Assembly: GCF_017939615.1 (NCBI RefSeq)
Contig: NZ_JAGKSR010000001.1
Location: 2,418,001 to 2,482,000 of the forward strand
Direction of reading: 5' to 3'
Origin: Microbacterium sp. BLY
Lineage (GTDB): Bacteria > Actinomycetota > Actinomycetes > Actinomycetales > Microbacteriaceae
Length of the DNA: 64,000 nt
Below are positions 8,577-16,407 of this stretch, piece by piece; within the stretch, counting starts at the first letter, position 1, and the number at the start of each line of letters is the position of its first letter. The notes under the pieces were generated by a model that had not been told where the DNA came from, made no database searches, and saw only the letters and a list, made by a program, of their open reading frames with translations. The translations under genes were made by a program, and so were the position numbers.

Positions 8577-10655
8577 TCACGGCGAGCAGATGACCCAGGC
8601 CGTCAGCGTGTAGTTGTTTGTTCCGGGGCCGACCTGCAACGCGGACACTGACCACCCGGTCGCCGCGGTGCCCGCTGCAGGCAGGCCGCCGGTGGCAGTG
8701 ATCGGGAGGCTCCGCCAGAGCACGACATTCTGCCCCGAGCCCCAGCCGCTGGTGTTTCCTCCGCCGCCCAGTGCGCTCTGTCCCGCAGGACACTGCACAT
8801 CCACACGAAGTTGCAGCCCGCTGGAGCCCGGCCCGATCGTGTTACTCGCCGTTCTGACGTTCGTACTCAGTTGCCCAGGCTCTCCCTGCGGTCCTGCCGG
8901 ACCGGTGGGACCCGCAGGGCCCGTGGCTCCCGTGGGACCGGCCGGGCCCGCCGGGCCAGGTTCGCCTTGGGGGCCGACGGGCCCAGCGAGTCCTGGCTCT
9001 CCCTGCGGCCCTTGTTCGCCCTGAGGACCGGCGGGGCCGATACTCCCCTGAGGACCTATCGGTCCGGTGAGCCCTATCTCGCCTTGCGGCCCCGCGGGGC
9101 CGGCCTCACCTCGCGGACCGGCGGGCCCGTACACGCCGTTCTCACCCGGGGGGCCCGGGGGTCCGATCGGGCCGGTGAGTCCGGTTTCGCCCTGCGCCCC
9201 GGCGGGGCCTGCTTCGCCCTGCGGGCCGACGGGGCCGGTGAGCCCCGTCTCGCCCTGCGGTCCGGCGGGGCCGGTCTCGCCTTGGGGGCCCGTGGCTCCG
9301 GTCTCGCCCTGGGGTCCGATCGGGCCGGTGAGTCCGGTGTCGCCCTGCGGTCCGGCTGGGCCTGCTTCGCCCTGGGGGCCGGTGGGTCCGGTGAGTCCCG
9401 TCTCGCCCTGAGGTCCGTCGGGGCCGGTCTCGCCTTGAGGTCCGGGAACGCCTTGGGGTCCCGTGGCTCCGGTCTCGCCTTGGGGACCGGTCTCGCCTTG
9501 GGGACCGGGATCGCCTTGGGGGCCGATCGGGCCGGTGAGTCCGGTGTCGCCCTGCGGTCCGGCGGGGCCTGCTTCACCCTGGGGGCCGATGGGGCCGGTG
9601 GGTCCGGTGTCGCCCTGCGGTCCGGCGGGGCCAGTCTCGCCCTGAGGTCCGGGAACGCCTTGGGGTCCGGTGGCTCCGGTCTCGCCTTGTGGACCGGGAT
9701 CACCTTGGGGGCCGATGGGTCCGGTGAGTCCGGTGTCGCCCTGCGGTCCGGCAGGGCCTGCTTCGCCCTGGGGACCGGCGGGGCCAGTGAGTCCGGTGTC
9801 GCCCTGCGGTCCGGCGGGGCCGGTCTCGCCTTGAGGTCCGGTGTCGCCTTGAGGTCCCGTGGCTCCGGTCTCGCCTTGGGGGCCGATGGGTCCGGTGAGT
9901 CCGGTGTCGCCCTGCGGTCCGGCAGGGCCTGCTTCGCCCTGGGGACCGGCGGGGCCAGTGAGTCCGGTGTCGCCCTGCGGTCCGGCGGGGCCGGTCTCGC
10001 CTTGTGGACCGGTCTCGCCTTGTGGGCCGGGCTCGCCTCGGGGGCCGATATCGCCTTGGGGTCCGATGGGGCCGGTGAGTCCCGCCTCGCCCTGGGGGCC
10101 GATCGGTCCGGCGGGCCCGGTGACGCCCTGGGGTCCGGCGGGGCCTGCTTCACCCTGGCGTCCGATCGGTCCGGCGGGGCCGGTTTCCCCCTGCAGGCCG
10201 GCATCGCCTTGGGGCCCAGTAGCCCCGGGTTCGCCCTGAGGGCCACGCTCGCCTTGCGGACCGGGGTCGCCTTGCGGGCCTGCTTCGCCTTGTGGGCCGA
10301 TGGGCCCGGTGAGTCCGGTGTCGCCCTGCGGCCCAGGCGCTCCGGTCTCGCCCTGAGGGCCGATCGGGCCGGTGGCTCCCGTTTCGCCCTGGGGCCCCAT
10401 GGGACCCGCGAGCCCGGTCTCGACTCGGGGCCCGACGGGACCTGCGTCGCCTTGTGGTCCGACGGGGCCGCTGGGGCCGGCATCGCCTTGTCGACCGGGC
10501 TCGCCTTGCGGACCGACGGGGCCCGTCGGTCCGGTCTCGCCCTGGGGCCCGACGGGGCCTGTCACTCCGCTATCGCCCTGTGGTCCCGAAGGACCGGTCG
10601 GACCGGTGTCTCCCTTCCGGCCTGGCTCGCCCTGAGCGCCAGGATCTCCCGGCAC
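8577..10655 (-). CDS. Collagen-like Gly-X-Y triple-helix protein; 5' end detached by a one-base frameshift
   Basis: 692 residues readable from a GTG at 10655: about 595 residues of Gly-X-Y triplets (roughly 198) rich in [17 protein letters not shown] and LTGPIG, then a 97-residue non-collagenous C-terminal domain ending LTAWVICSP. Such proteins form secreted or surface triple helices in bacteria. The readable frame lacks a signal peptide. One starts at 10789 in the next frame and would join exactly if the C-run at 10655-10658 had five bases, giving unbroken [12 protein letters not shown] triplets. One triplet is broken by Val at 10422-10424. There is no wall-sorting motif. Prolines have no visible hydroxylase partner here. 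Confidence 0.85.
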   Translation of the reverse strand: MPGDPGAQGEPGRKGDTGPTGPSGPQGDSGVTGPVGPQGETGPTGPVGPQGEPGRQGDAGPSGPVGPQGDAGPVGPRVETGLAGPMGPQGETGATGPIGPQGETGAPGPQGDTGLTGPIGPQGEAGPQGDPGPQGERGPQGEPGATGPQGDAGLQGETGPAGPIGRQGEAGPAGPQGVTGPAGPIGPQGEAGLTGPIGPQGDIGPRGEPGPQGETGPQGETGPAGPQGDTGLTGPAGPQGEAGPAGPQGDTGLTGPIGPQGETGATGPQGDTGPQGETGPAGPQGDTGLTGPAGPQGEAGPAGPQGDTGLTGPIGPQGDPGPQGETGATGPQGVPGPQGETGPAGPQGDTGPTGPIGPQGEAGPAGPQGDTGLTGPIGPQGDPGPQGETGPQGETGATGPQGVPGPQGETGPDGPQGETGLTGPTGPQGEAGPAGPQGDTGLTGPIGPQGETGATGPQGETGPAGPQGETGLTGPVGPQGEAGPAGAQGETGLTGPIGPPGPPGENGVYGPAGPRGEAGPAGPQGEIGLTGPIGPQGSIGPAGPQGEQGPQGEPGLAGPVGPQGEPGPAGPAGPTGATGPAGPTGPAGPQGEPGQLSTNVRTASNTIGPGSSGLQLRVDVQCPAGQSALGGGGNTSGWGSGQNVVLWRSLPITATGGLPAAGTAATGWSVSALQVGPGTNNYTLTAWVICSP

Positions 10656-10789
10656 CCCGGCTCTCCTGGATCCGCGGACGTCTGTACGACGGGTCCGGCG
10701 AGGCCGTTGTCAGGCTCGGGCCAGGGAAGCGACGGGCCCGTTGTCAGCGCGGCCGCCAGAACCGCGGCAGCGATCACACGAACGGTCAT
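10562..10789 (-). pseudogene. Signal-peptide start of the collagen-like gene, out of frame with its body
   Basis: An ATG at 10789 overlaps the stop of the upstream gene (ATGA) and encodes MTVRVIAAAVLAAALTTG, a clear signal peptide, then a linker and the first collagen triplets PGEPG. One base is missing at 10655-10658, so translation leaves the collagen frame and ends at 10562 after 75 residues. Restoring one G on the coding strand fuses it to the collagen body for a total of about 737 residues. This could be a real inactivating deletion, programmed slippage, or a sequencing error. Confidence 0.7.
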
Positions 10790-11340
10790 GGCCCATCCGT
10801 GAGTCCCAGCGGGAACACGTCTCCCGCGCCCACAAGCTCGAACGACTCGCCATCCTCCGGCGAGAAGACCTCGACCTGGAAGGCGCCGCTCGGGAACGCG
10901 AAACACGTGCTCTTCGGATTGGCCTCGGGAACAGCGATGAGGGCTCCGGAGTCGGACGTGGAGAGCTCGGCCGAGTCACCCAGGGCTTCGAGCGCGCCGT
11001 AGCCGGCGAGGTCTCTGTAGGTCGCTACCGAGATCGCCTTCTCCGCATCACCCGCCGAGGATTCGTCGGGCAGGTAACGGATCAGCACCATGGCGGAGGA
11101 CACCGTGAGTTCGAGATCGGTGCCGTCGCGGTCGCCCAGCCAATAGACCGTGCCGAGGATCGGTTCGAGCTCCTGGAGCTAGTCGGCGTCGACCATGTGG
11201 GGCTCACCGTCCGCGAGGCGCTCGGCGAGCGGCTCCTTCGGCACTTGTGCGGCGCCCCACACATAGCCGACCGCGCCAGCGGCACCTGCGGGGGCGACCG
11301 CAGCGACGACGGTCACACCGATCCACGCACGACGATTCAT
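10786..11340 (-). pseudogene. Membrane-anchored surface protein gene interrupted by one in-frame TAG
   Basis: Reading from the ATG at 11340 gives MNRRAWIGVTVVAAVAPAGA, a signal or anchor helix, then an extracytoplasmic domain. Codon 54 (11181-11179) is TAG, after which the same frame continues for 131 residues (LQELEPILGTVYWLGDRDG...) to TGA at 10786. The part behind the stop looks like a normal folded domain and could restart weakly at 11103. The end overlaps the collagen-like start by ATGA, so the two formed one operon. I do not recognise the family. A single C-to-T or G-to-T change would explain the stop. Confidence 0.7.
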
Positions 11341-11728
11341 CGGAACCTCGATCCCAACAAACCCGCCCTACTCCTCGCAGTGTGACCACTTCGCGCGGGC
11401 ATGTCAAGGTCTCCGTCGCTCTGCGGACGGACGGGGAAGGAGGTGCCGGGAGCGGGGAGAGACAGCAAGCCCCCGGCACCACGTAGACGGCGAGTGCCTC
11501 TACAGATGGACGGATGCGTCCGAAGGTGACCGCTCCGTCACAGGAGAGATGCGGGGCCGCACGATTCATGACGTCGTTCCGTGCAGGATCACGGCATACT
11601 GCGCGACCGACGCGGAAACCGTGTCGGCGAATCGCGTAACAGAACGAGCACTTCTGCATCTCTTTGAGGACACCGTTCGCGCGGGACGAGCCAGCCGCGC
11701 GCGTCATCGATAACTGGGGGAATCGAAA
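11341..11728. other. 388-base intergenic region between divergent surface-protein genes
   Basis: No convincing gene. It must hold the promoters for the leftward operon and for the rightward wall-anchored protein. A 9-bp stem (11442-11450 with 11472-11480) with a 21-base loop is the only clear structure and has no T-tract. AT content rises slightly near 11640-11730. Confidence 0.5.
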
Positions 11729-13555
11729 GTGCCATCACATCACCATGCCTACGCATCGGCCGCGCCGGGAACGCGCCCGAAGAGACTCGTGGCCGCGCTG
11801 CTCGCGCTCTGCGTGGCGGTCATCGCCGCCGTCTTCGCGGTCCCGACGACCGCGCACGCCGCCGAGGTCGACGGGATCACCTCGCTGACGATCACCGAGC
11901 CCACCGACCAGATCAATGTCTGGGACAGGATCGCCTTCGAGGCGACCTGGGCGGTGCCGGATTCAGCGACGGCGGGGGACACCTTCCGCCTCGCTTTCCC
12001 GACGAGCCCGAGCCTCACGGGAATCCGCGACTCGTTCCCGCTCACCGCTCCGGACGGGCAGACCATCGGGACCTGCGAGGTCTCGACCGGAGAGCTGGTG
12101 TGCACTCTCACCGACTACGTCGACAGCCATGACGACGTCAGTGGAACGCTGCACTTCCGTGCGCGTGCCGACGAGGAGACGACCCTGACCGAGATCCCGT
12201 TCACCACGGGTGGGGGGACCGTCGTTTCCGTCGAGGTGCCTGGCGGCATCGGGCCGGTGCCGGAGTTCCCGGCACCGACGACCCCGCACAAGTGGGGAGA
12301 CGTCACCCTGGACGGGCGTCACATCTCGTGGGGAGTCAACATCCCGTCATCCGCGCTGAGCGGCGAAGCGCCGTCTCTCACGGACACCTTCACCGCCGGT
12401 CTCGACCTCGACCCGGCGTCCGTGACGTTGGTGTATGTGCTGGCGAAGGACTGGGCCGGCGGCCGGTACACCCAGTCGACCCCGCTGCAGTCGGGCACGG
12501 ACTACTCGGTCGCAGAGCTCAGCGACAACTCGTTCCGGGTCACGGTGGAGGCCCCGATCGTCACCGATGCCATCTACGTCCTCCGGTACCGCACGGCGCT
12601 TCCCGCCGATGTCCAGACGGGAGACGCCTTCCACAACACGGTGACCGGCTCACGATGGGTCGCCGAGAGCACACCGGTCATCTACTCGCAGGGCGGTGGT
12701 GACGGCGACGGCACGCTCCCGGTCGGCGGTTTCAGTGTGACCAAGCAACTCGCCGGTTCCGGGGCGTCCCTGGTGCCCGACGACCGCGCCTTCACTGTCG
12801 CGTACTCCTACGACAAGGCGGGCACCACCGTGTCCGGAGAGCTCGTGGTCCGCGCCGGGCAGACCGAGAGCCTGACCGGGCTGCCGGAAGGCACCGTCGT
12901 CACTCTGTCGGAGAAGGCGCCGGCGGCTGTCGAGGGCATGCAGTGGCAGACCCCGGTCTTCACCGGCAGCGGGGTGCACGCGACGGAGGGCACCGCCACC
13001 GTGACGATCGGGCGGGCGACGACCGTCGCCGTGACGCTCACCAACCCGACGGCCATCACCCCGCCGCCGCTCGGTGGGTTCACGGTGACGAAGAAGGTCA
13101 CGGGTGAGGGGGCGTCGCTGGTGCCCGCGGATCAGGAGTACGCGGTGACCTACTCCTACGAACGCGACGGCAAGACCGTGAATGGAGAGCTGACGGTCCT
13201 GGCAGGACAGAGCGAAGGGCTCGAGGGGATTCCCGCCGGGACGATCGTCACGCTCCGCGAGAAATCGCCGGAGCCCGTCGACGGCGCGACCTGGCGGACG
13301 CCGATCTTCTCGGGGACCGGTGTAGAGACGGGAGAGGACAGCGCTGTCATCACGATCAGCGCCGGGAGCGCCGTCGCGGTGACCCTCACCAATCCCACCT
13401 CGCTCACTCCGCCGCCGGCACCCGGCGGATCGCTCGCGCTGACGGGCACCGAGACGCCGGCAGGGGCGATCGCCCTTGCGGCGCTGCTGCTGCTGACCGG
13501 CTTCGCCGCGTTCCACGCGCGACGTCGAGCGACGGGGTCCCGGACCGAGGCCTGA
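11729..13555 (+). CDS. Wall-anchored surface protein with DUF5979-like repeats and LALTG sorting signal
   Basis: 608 residues. A long signal peptide with a hydrophobic core ends near the AHA-AE cleavage site (about residue 45). An N-terminal adhesin-like region of about 280 residues follows, including the Ig-like pattern seen in collagen- or ligand-binding surface proteins. Then come two repeats of about 105 residues, each beginning GGF(S/T)VTK and ending VAVTLTNPT, resembling DUF5979. The C-terminus has LALTG, a hydrophobic helix and HARRRATG, a class E-type sortase signal. The GTG start follows GGGGGA at 8 bases. No sortase gene is in the window. A strong hairpin terminator follows. Confidence 0.88.
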   Translation: MPSHHHAYASAAPGTRPKRLVAALLALCVAVIAAVFAVPTTAHAAEVDGITSLTITEPTDQINVWDRIAFEATWAVPDSATAGDTFRLAFPTSPSLTGIRDSFPLTAPDGQTIGTCEVSTGELVCTLTDYVDSHDDVSGTLHFRARADEETTLTEIPFTTGGGTVVSVEVPGGIGPVPEFPAPTTPHKWGDVTLDGRHISWGVNIPSSALSGEAPSLTDTFTAGLDLDPASVTLVYVLAKDWAGGRYTQSTPLQSGTDYSVAELSDNSFRVTVEAPIVTDAIYVLRYRTALPADVQTGDAFHNTVTGSRWVAESTPVIYSQGGGDGDGTLPVGGFSVTKQLAGSGASLVPDDRAFTVAYSYDKAGTTVSGELVVRAGQTESLTGLPEGTVVTLSEKAPAAVEGMQWQTPVFTGSGVHATEGTATVTIGRATTVAVTLTNPTAITPPPLGGFTVTKKVTGEGASLVPADQEYAVTYSYERDGKTVNGELTVLAGQSEGLEGIPAGTIVTLREKSPEPVDGATWRTPIFSGTGVETGEDSAVITISAGSAVAVTLTNPTSLTPPPAPGGSLALTGTETPAGAIALAALLLLTGFAAFHARRRATGSRTEA

Positions 13556-13582
13556 GCGCCGAACGAGCGGCGCGAACCGCAA

Positions 13583-13634
13583 GCGATCGATCACGCGACG
13601 AGTTTTCGCTCGTCGCGTGATCGATCGCGCTTTT
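13583..13634 (+). terminator. Terminator with perfect 20-bp stem after the surface-protein gene
   Basis: Bases 13583-13602 pair perfectly with 13609-13628 around a TTTTCG loop and are followed by GCTTTT. It ends the wall-anchored protein transcript. The stem is unusually long and alternating, so DNA-level binding is also possible. Confidence 0.75.
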
Positions 13635-13710
13635 CGGCGTCGTGTGTCCGTCGGGGCGGATCGACCCCGACATCGGATCCGCCGGATGGCGTCGTAGAAA
13701 GGCAGTGCTC

Positions 13711-14229
13711 ATGAAAAGGATCTCCCTCGTCCGCACCACGCAAGCGCTCGGCGTGGCGACAGCGCTCGTCCTGACCGGCGCCGTCCTCACACCCGCCGCC
13801 CACGCCTCGGAGCCTGACCCCGGTCCGTCCTCCTCCTCGATCGTGCCGAGCACCGCGAGCACCGGGGTGCGCACGCAACGGGTCGGCCCGGCATGCCTCA
13901 CGTTCCACTACACGTTCGATGCGGGCCCGACCGACCCGCAGATCGGCGAGACGGTCACCTACACGATGCAGCTGGCGAACAACAGCGAGGTCGACTCCTC
14001 GAGAAGCACGATCGTGTTCCGCGTCGACGGCCTCCTCGACGATTCCACCTGGGCACCGGCGAGCCTCCGTGCCTCTACGGGAGAGGTGACGGTCGCGGGC
14101 GACACGATCGCATGGACGGGGCCCCTGGACGCGGGTGAGGACGTGGTACTGCGCTTCACCGGCGTGTGGGACGGTGCGGGGGACGGCTTGGCGTTCCCGC
14201 GCGTGGAGTCGTACGGCTACGTCCGCTGA
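13711..14229 (+). CDS. Small secreted protein with a DUF11-like beta-sandwich domain
   Basis: 172 residues from the ATG at 13711, which follows AGAAAGG; an earlier in-frame start at 13642 has no ribosome site and would bury the signal peptide. Signal peptide MKRISLVRTTQALGVATALVL with AHA-SE as cleavage site. The mature part contains GETVTYTMQLANNSE and related strands typical of DUF11/isopeptide-like repeat domains in surface proteins. There is no sorting signal, so it may be released or held by a partner. Its position directly after the wall-anchored protein suggests a related surface role; the specific function is unknown. Confidence 0.8.
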   Translation: MKRISLVRTTQALGVATALVLTGAVLTPAAHASEPDPGPSSSSIVPSTASTGVRTQRVGPACLTFHYTFDAGPTDPQIGETVTYTMQLANNSEVDSSRSTIVFRVDGLLDDSTWAPASLRASTGEVTVAGDTIAWTGPLDAGEDVVLRFTGVWDGAGDGLAFPRVESYGYVR

Positions 14230-14240
14230 GGGACGACGGC

Positions 14241-15452
14241 ATGCAGCTCTCGCGAGAGTCCGAAGCACTCGTCCGCGCCACGGCCGGTCTCGTCGCCGCG
14301 CACGCCGACGAGATCACGACGCTGTTCTACTGGCGGATGTTCGAGGCACACCCTGAGTTGCTGAACGTGTTCAACAAGGCTCATCAGGTGCAGGGCACGC
14401 AGGCGCAGGCGCTGGCGGCGGCCGTCGTCGCGTTCGCCGTCCACCTCATCGACCCGACGGCGCCGGACTTCACGCCGACGCTCAGCCGGATCGCCCATCG
14501 GCACGTCTCGCTGGGTGTCTCGGCACGGCAGTACACGATCATCGGTCGGCATCTGCTGGCGGCTGTCGACGACGTCCTCGGCGACCGCGTGACGCCGGCG
14601 GTGCACGCCGCCTGGGACGAGGTGTATTGGCTCTTCGGGTGCTCGCTGATCGCCGAGGAAGCGCGCCTCTACGCGCGCGCCGGGACGGATCCCGCGCACC
14701 CCTGGCGGCCGCACCGCGTGATCGAGCGTGTGGAGGAGGCCCAGGACGTCATCTCGCTCGTGCTCGAACCACTGGACGGTCGCGTGATGCCGCGTCGAAC
14801 GGGACAGTATGTCGCCGTGTCCGTGCCCGTCCCCGGTGGCGGGCGTCAGCCGCGGCAGTACACCGTCTCGTCGGCAGGTCAAGTCGGCACTCTTCGGATC
14901 ACGGTGAAGCGGATCCGGGGCGCGGCAGGGGCTCCGGATGGGCAGGTCTCGACATGGTTGCATGTGAACGGTCATGTCGGTGCCGTGATCGACGTCTCCC
15001 AGCCCGCCGGAGACGTGTTGCTCGACGAGTCGGACGCACCGCTGGTGCTGATCTCCGCCGGCATAGGGATCACCCCGGTCGCGGCGATGGTCGACGACCT
15101 CGCCGCGCAGCCATCCGAGCGTCCTCTGCTCCTGCTCCATGCCGATCGGAGGAGGGAGACCCACGCTCTGGCCCGCATCATCCGGGACAGAGGGCGAGAG
15201 CTGGTGAACATGCGCTCGATCACCTGGTACTCGGCCGAAGGGAGAGCGGCGGCGACGGAGCGATCGGGCCGGATGGACCTCGCCCACGTCGAGCTCCCGG
15301 AGGAGGCCAGGGTCTTCCTGTGCGGACCGCTGCCGTTCATGCAGTCGATCCGCCGCGTGCTCATCGCACGCGGTATCGCGGCCGACCACATCGAGCACGA
15401 GGTGTTCGGTCCGAACCTCTGGGGCGAAGCGCGCACTCCCGAACCTGCCTGA
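14241..15452 (+). CDS. hmp: Flavohemoglobin / nitric oxide dioxygenase
   Basis: 403 residues in the order globin, FAD-binding and NAD-binding domains. The globin holds LFYWRMFEAHPELLNVFN and the proximal-His region RIAHRHVSLGVSARQY; the FAD motif is RQYTVSS; the NAD(P)H part has LISAGIGITP and FLCGPLPFM. It converts nitric oxide to nitrate with O2 and NAD(P)H in the cytosol. The ATG at 14241 follows GAGGGA and gives the usual QLSRESEALVRAT start. It lies 11 bases after the small secreted protein gene. No NsrR gene is next to it. Confidence 0.95.
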   Translation: MQLSRESEALVRATAGLVAAHADEITTLFYWRMFEAHPELLNVFNKAHQVQGTQAQALAAAVVAFAVHLIDPTAPDFTPTLSRIAHRHVSLGVSARQYTIIGRHLLAAVDDVLGDRVTPAVHAAWDEVYWLFGCSLIAEEARLYARAGTDPAHPWRPHRVIERVEEAQDVISLVLEPLDGRVMPRRTGQYVAVSVPVPGGGRQPRQYTVSSAGQVGTLRITVKRIRGAAGAPDGQVSTWLHVNGHVGAVIDVSQPAGDVLLDESDAPLVLISAGIGITPVAAMVDDLAAQPSERPLLLLHADRRRETHALARIIRDRGRELVNMRSITWYSAEGRAAATERSGRMDLAHVELPEEARVFLCGPLPFMQSIRRVLIARGIAADHIEHEVFGPNLWGEARTPEPA

Positions 15453-15572
15453 CGTCACTCATCTCGTCAACGGCGCAGAAGGTCAGCGGCGCGATGTCAA
15501 GCCCCTCGTCCGCGGCGCGCGAGAGGGGCAGAGTGCATCCGTGCGGCATAGCGCCGCGGAACGGGAGTGATT

Positions 15573-15833
15573 ATGAGCATCGGCAGCGGAATCGCGCTCT
15601 TCGTCATCGGAGCGATCCTCGTCTTCGCCGTCAACGTCGACGTGCCGTGGGTGAACCTGGACATGGTCGGATACATCCTCATGGGTGCCGGCGTGATCAT
15701 CTTCCTCATCGGCATCGTGCTGTTGGCCCGGCGCCGTCGCACGGAAACCGTGTCGCGCACCTCGGTGGATCCCGCTACGGGCGCCCCCACCACCCGGCGG
15801 TCGGTCAGCTCGACCTCCGACGAAGGACTCTGA
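15573..15833 (+). CDS. Small two-helix membrane protein, DUF6458-like
   Basis: 86 residues with two transmembrane segments, GSGIALFVIGAILVFAV and MVGYILMGAGVIIFLIGIVLL, joined by the short loop VDVPWVNLDM, then a basic RRRR and a polar Thr/Ser-rich tail of about 35 residues. This matches the DUF6458 group common in actinobacteria, of unknown function. The ATG at 15573 follows GGGAG and is preferred to a GTG six bases earlier. It stands alone, 120 bases behind hmp and facing a convergent gene across a terminator. Confidence 0.82.
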   Translation: MSIGSGIALFVIGAILVFAVNVDVPWVNLDMVGYILMGAGVIIFLIGIVLLARRRRTETVSRTSVDPATGAPTTRRSVSSTSDEGL

Positions 15834-15852
15834 GCCGGACGGTTCACGGACA

Positions 15853-15887
15853 CACGAAGGGCCGCGGGAATCTCGCGGCCCTTCGTG
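15853..15887. terminator. Bidirectional terminator
   Basis: A perfect 14-bp stem pairs 15853-15866 with 15874-15887 around a 7-base loop, between convergent genes. Confidence 0.75.
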
Positions 15888-15905
15888 CGTCTGGAGGACA
15901 CGTCG

Positions 15906-16223
15906 TCAGCCGACGTCAGCCCCCTCCAGGTGCTCTTCGACGAGTGTGATGCCTCCGCTCGAGTTCGCCGAATGGGCGAGTTCCTCGATCCAGCGACGGC
16001 TCAGCTCGGGCGGCTCGGCCTCTTCGAAGACGAAGCGGAGCGGAATCGACGGGTGCAGCCACAGGGTGGAGCGGCCGGGCGCATCGCCTTCCGGGTGCCG
16101 CCACGACAGCGTGAAGCTCTCGTTGCGGCGGAGCTTCGTGGCGATGACGACCTTCAGGTGCGCCAGCGCGCGGTCGTCGATCTGGATCGGCGTCTGGGTG
16201 TCGCCGTAGTAGAGACTGCCCAT
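15906..16223 (-). CDS. Microbacteriaceae-type small conserved protein (DUF7882-like)
   Basis: 105 residues starting MGSLYYGDTQTPIQIDDRAL, with KVVIATKLRRNESFTLSW and a beta-rich middle. Proteins of this pattern occur in multiple copies in Microbacteriaceae and are sometimes labelled ATP-dependent DNA ligase, for which I see no support: there is no KxDG motif and the size is far too small. No secretion signal. Function unknown. Directly upstream is a 12-codon reading frame with a much better ribosome site, which may control or couple its translation. Confidence 0.75.
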   Translation of the reverse strand: MGSLYYGDTQTPIQIDDRALAHLKVVIATKLRRNESFTLSWRHPEGDAPGRSTLWLHPSIPLRFVFEEAEPPELSRRWIEELAHSANSSGGITLVEEHLEGADVG

Positions 16224-16225
16224 CG

Positions 16226-16264
16226 TCAGCCGACCTTCGGGGCAGGGGCGGCGGGGGTTTTCAT
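16226..16264 (-). CDS. Possible 12-residue leader peptide upstream of the small conserved protein
   Basis: ATG at 16264 follows AAGGAG (16275-16270) at ideal distance and encodes MKTPAAPAPKVG, ending in TGA two bases before the next ATG at 16223. The following gene has no Shine-Dalgarno of its own, so it may depend on ribosomes finishing this frame. The peptide could equally be a chance short frame. Confidence 0.4.
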   Translation of the reverse strand: MKTPAAPAPKVG

Positions 16265-16330
16265 GGCGCTCCTTCGGAACGTACGTGTGGAGCCCTCACG
16301 GCTCAGGGGGATACTTGGACTCTAGTCAAG

Positions 16331-16352
16331 ATGCGCACGTGAGCGTGCGCAT
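16331..16352. promoter_or_regulatory. Inverted repeat between the AraC gene and the small conserved protein
   Basis: ATGCGCACG (16331-16339) and CGTGCGCAT (16344-16352) flank TGAG. Read leftwards it is followed by TTGACT (16327-16322), a good -35 element for the leader peptide and downstream gene, so it may be an operator; it could also end the AraC transcript. Confidence 0.4.
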
Positions 16353-16407
16353 TGACGTGATTCACGGCTCTGCGCGCACACAATCTGCGCGCGGTGTCAG
16401 TGTGGCC

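Noticed and set aside
8577..10655. Repeat-rich block considered as CRISPR or mobile repeat
   Set aside because: Repeats are protein-coding triplet units of variable phase with no spacers, leader or cas genes.
8811..10802. Open frame of 663 codons on the plus strand opposite the collagen-like gene
   Set aside because: It is the mirror of regular Gly-X-Y coding: repetitive, without a signal, ribosome site or family features. The minus-strand collagen reading explains it.
8478..14240. Genomic island integrated at the tRNA
   Set aside because: No integrase, no copy of the tRNA 3' end downstream and no clear change in base composition; only gene content is suggestive.
15453..15572. GC-rich imperfect hairpin behind hmp considered as a terminator
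   Set aside because: The arms pair only with a two-base bulge and no T-tract follows.
15906..16223. Label ATP-dependent DNA ligase for the small conserved protein
   Set aside because: Only 105 residues, with no nucleotidyltransferase KxDG motif or OB-fold.
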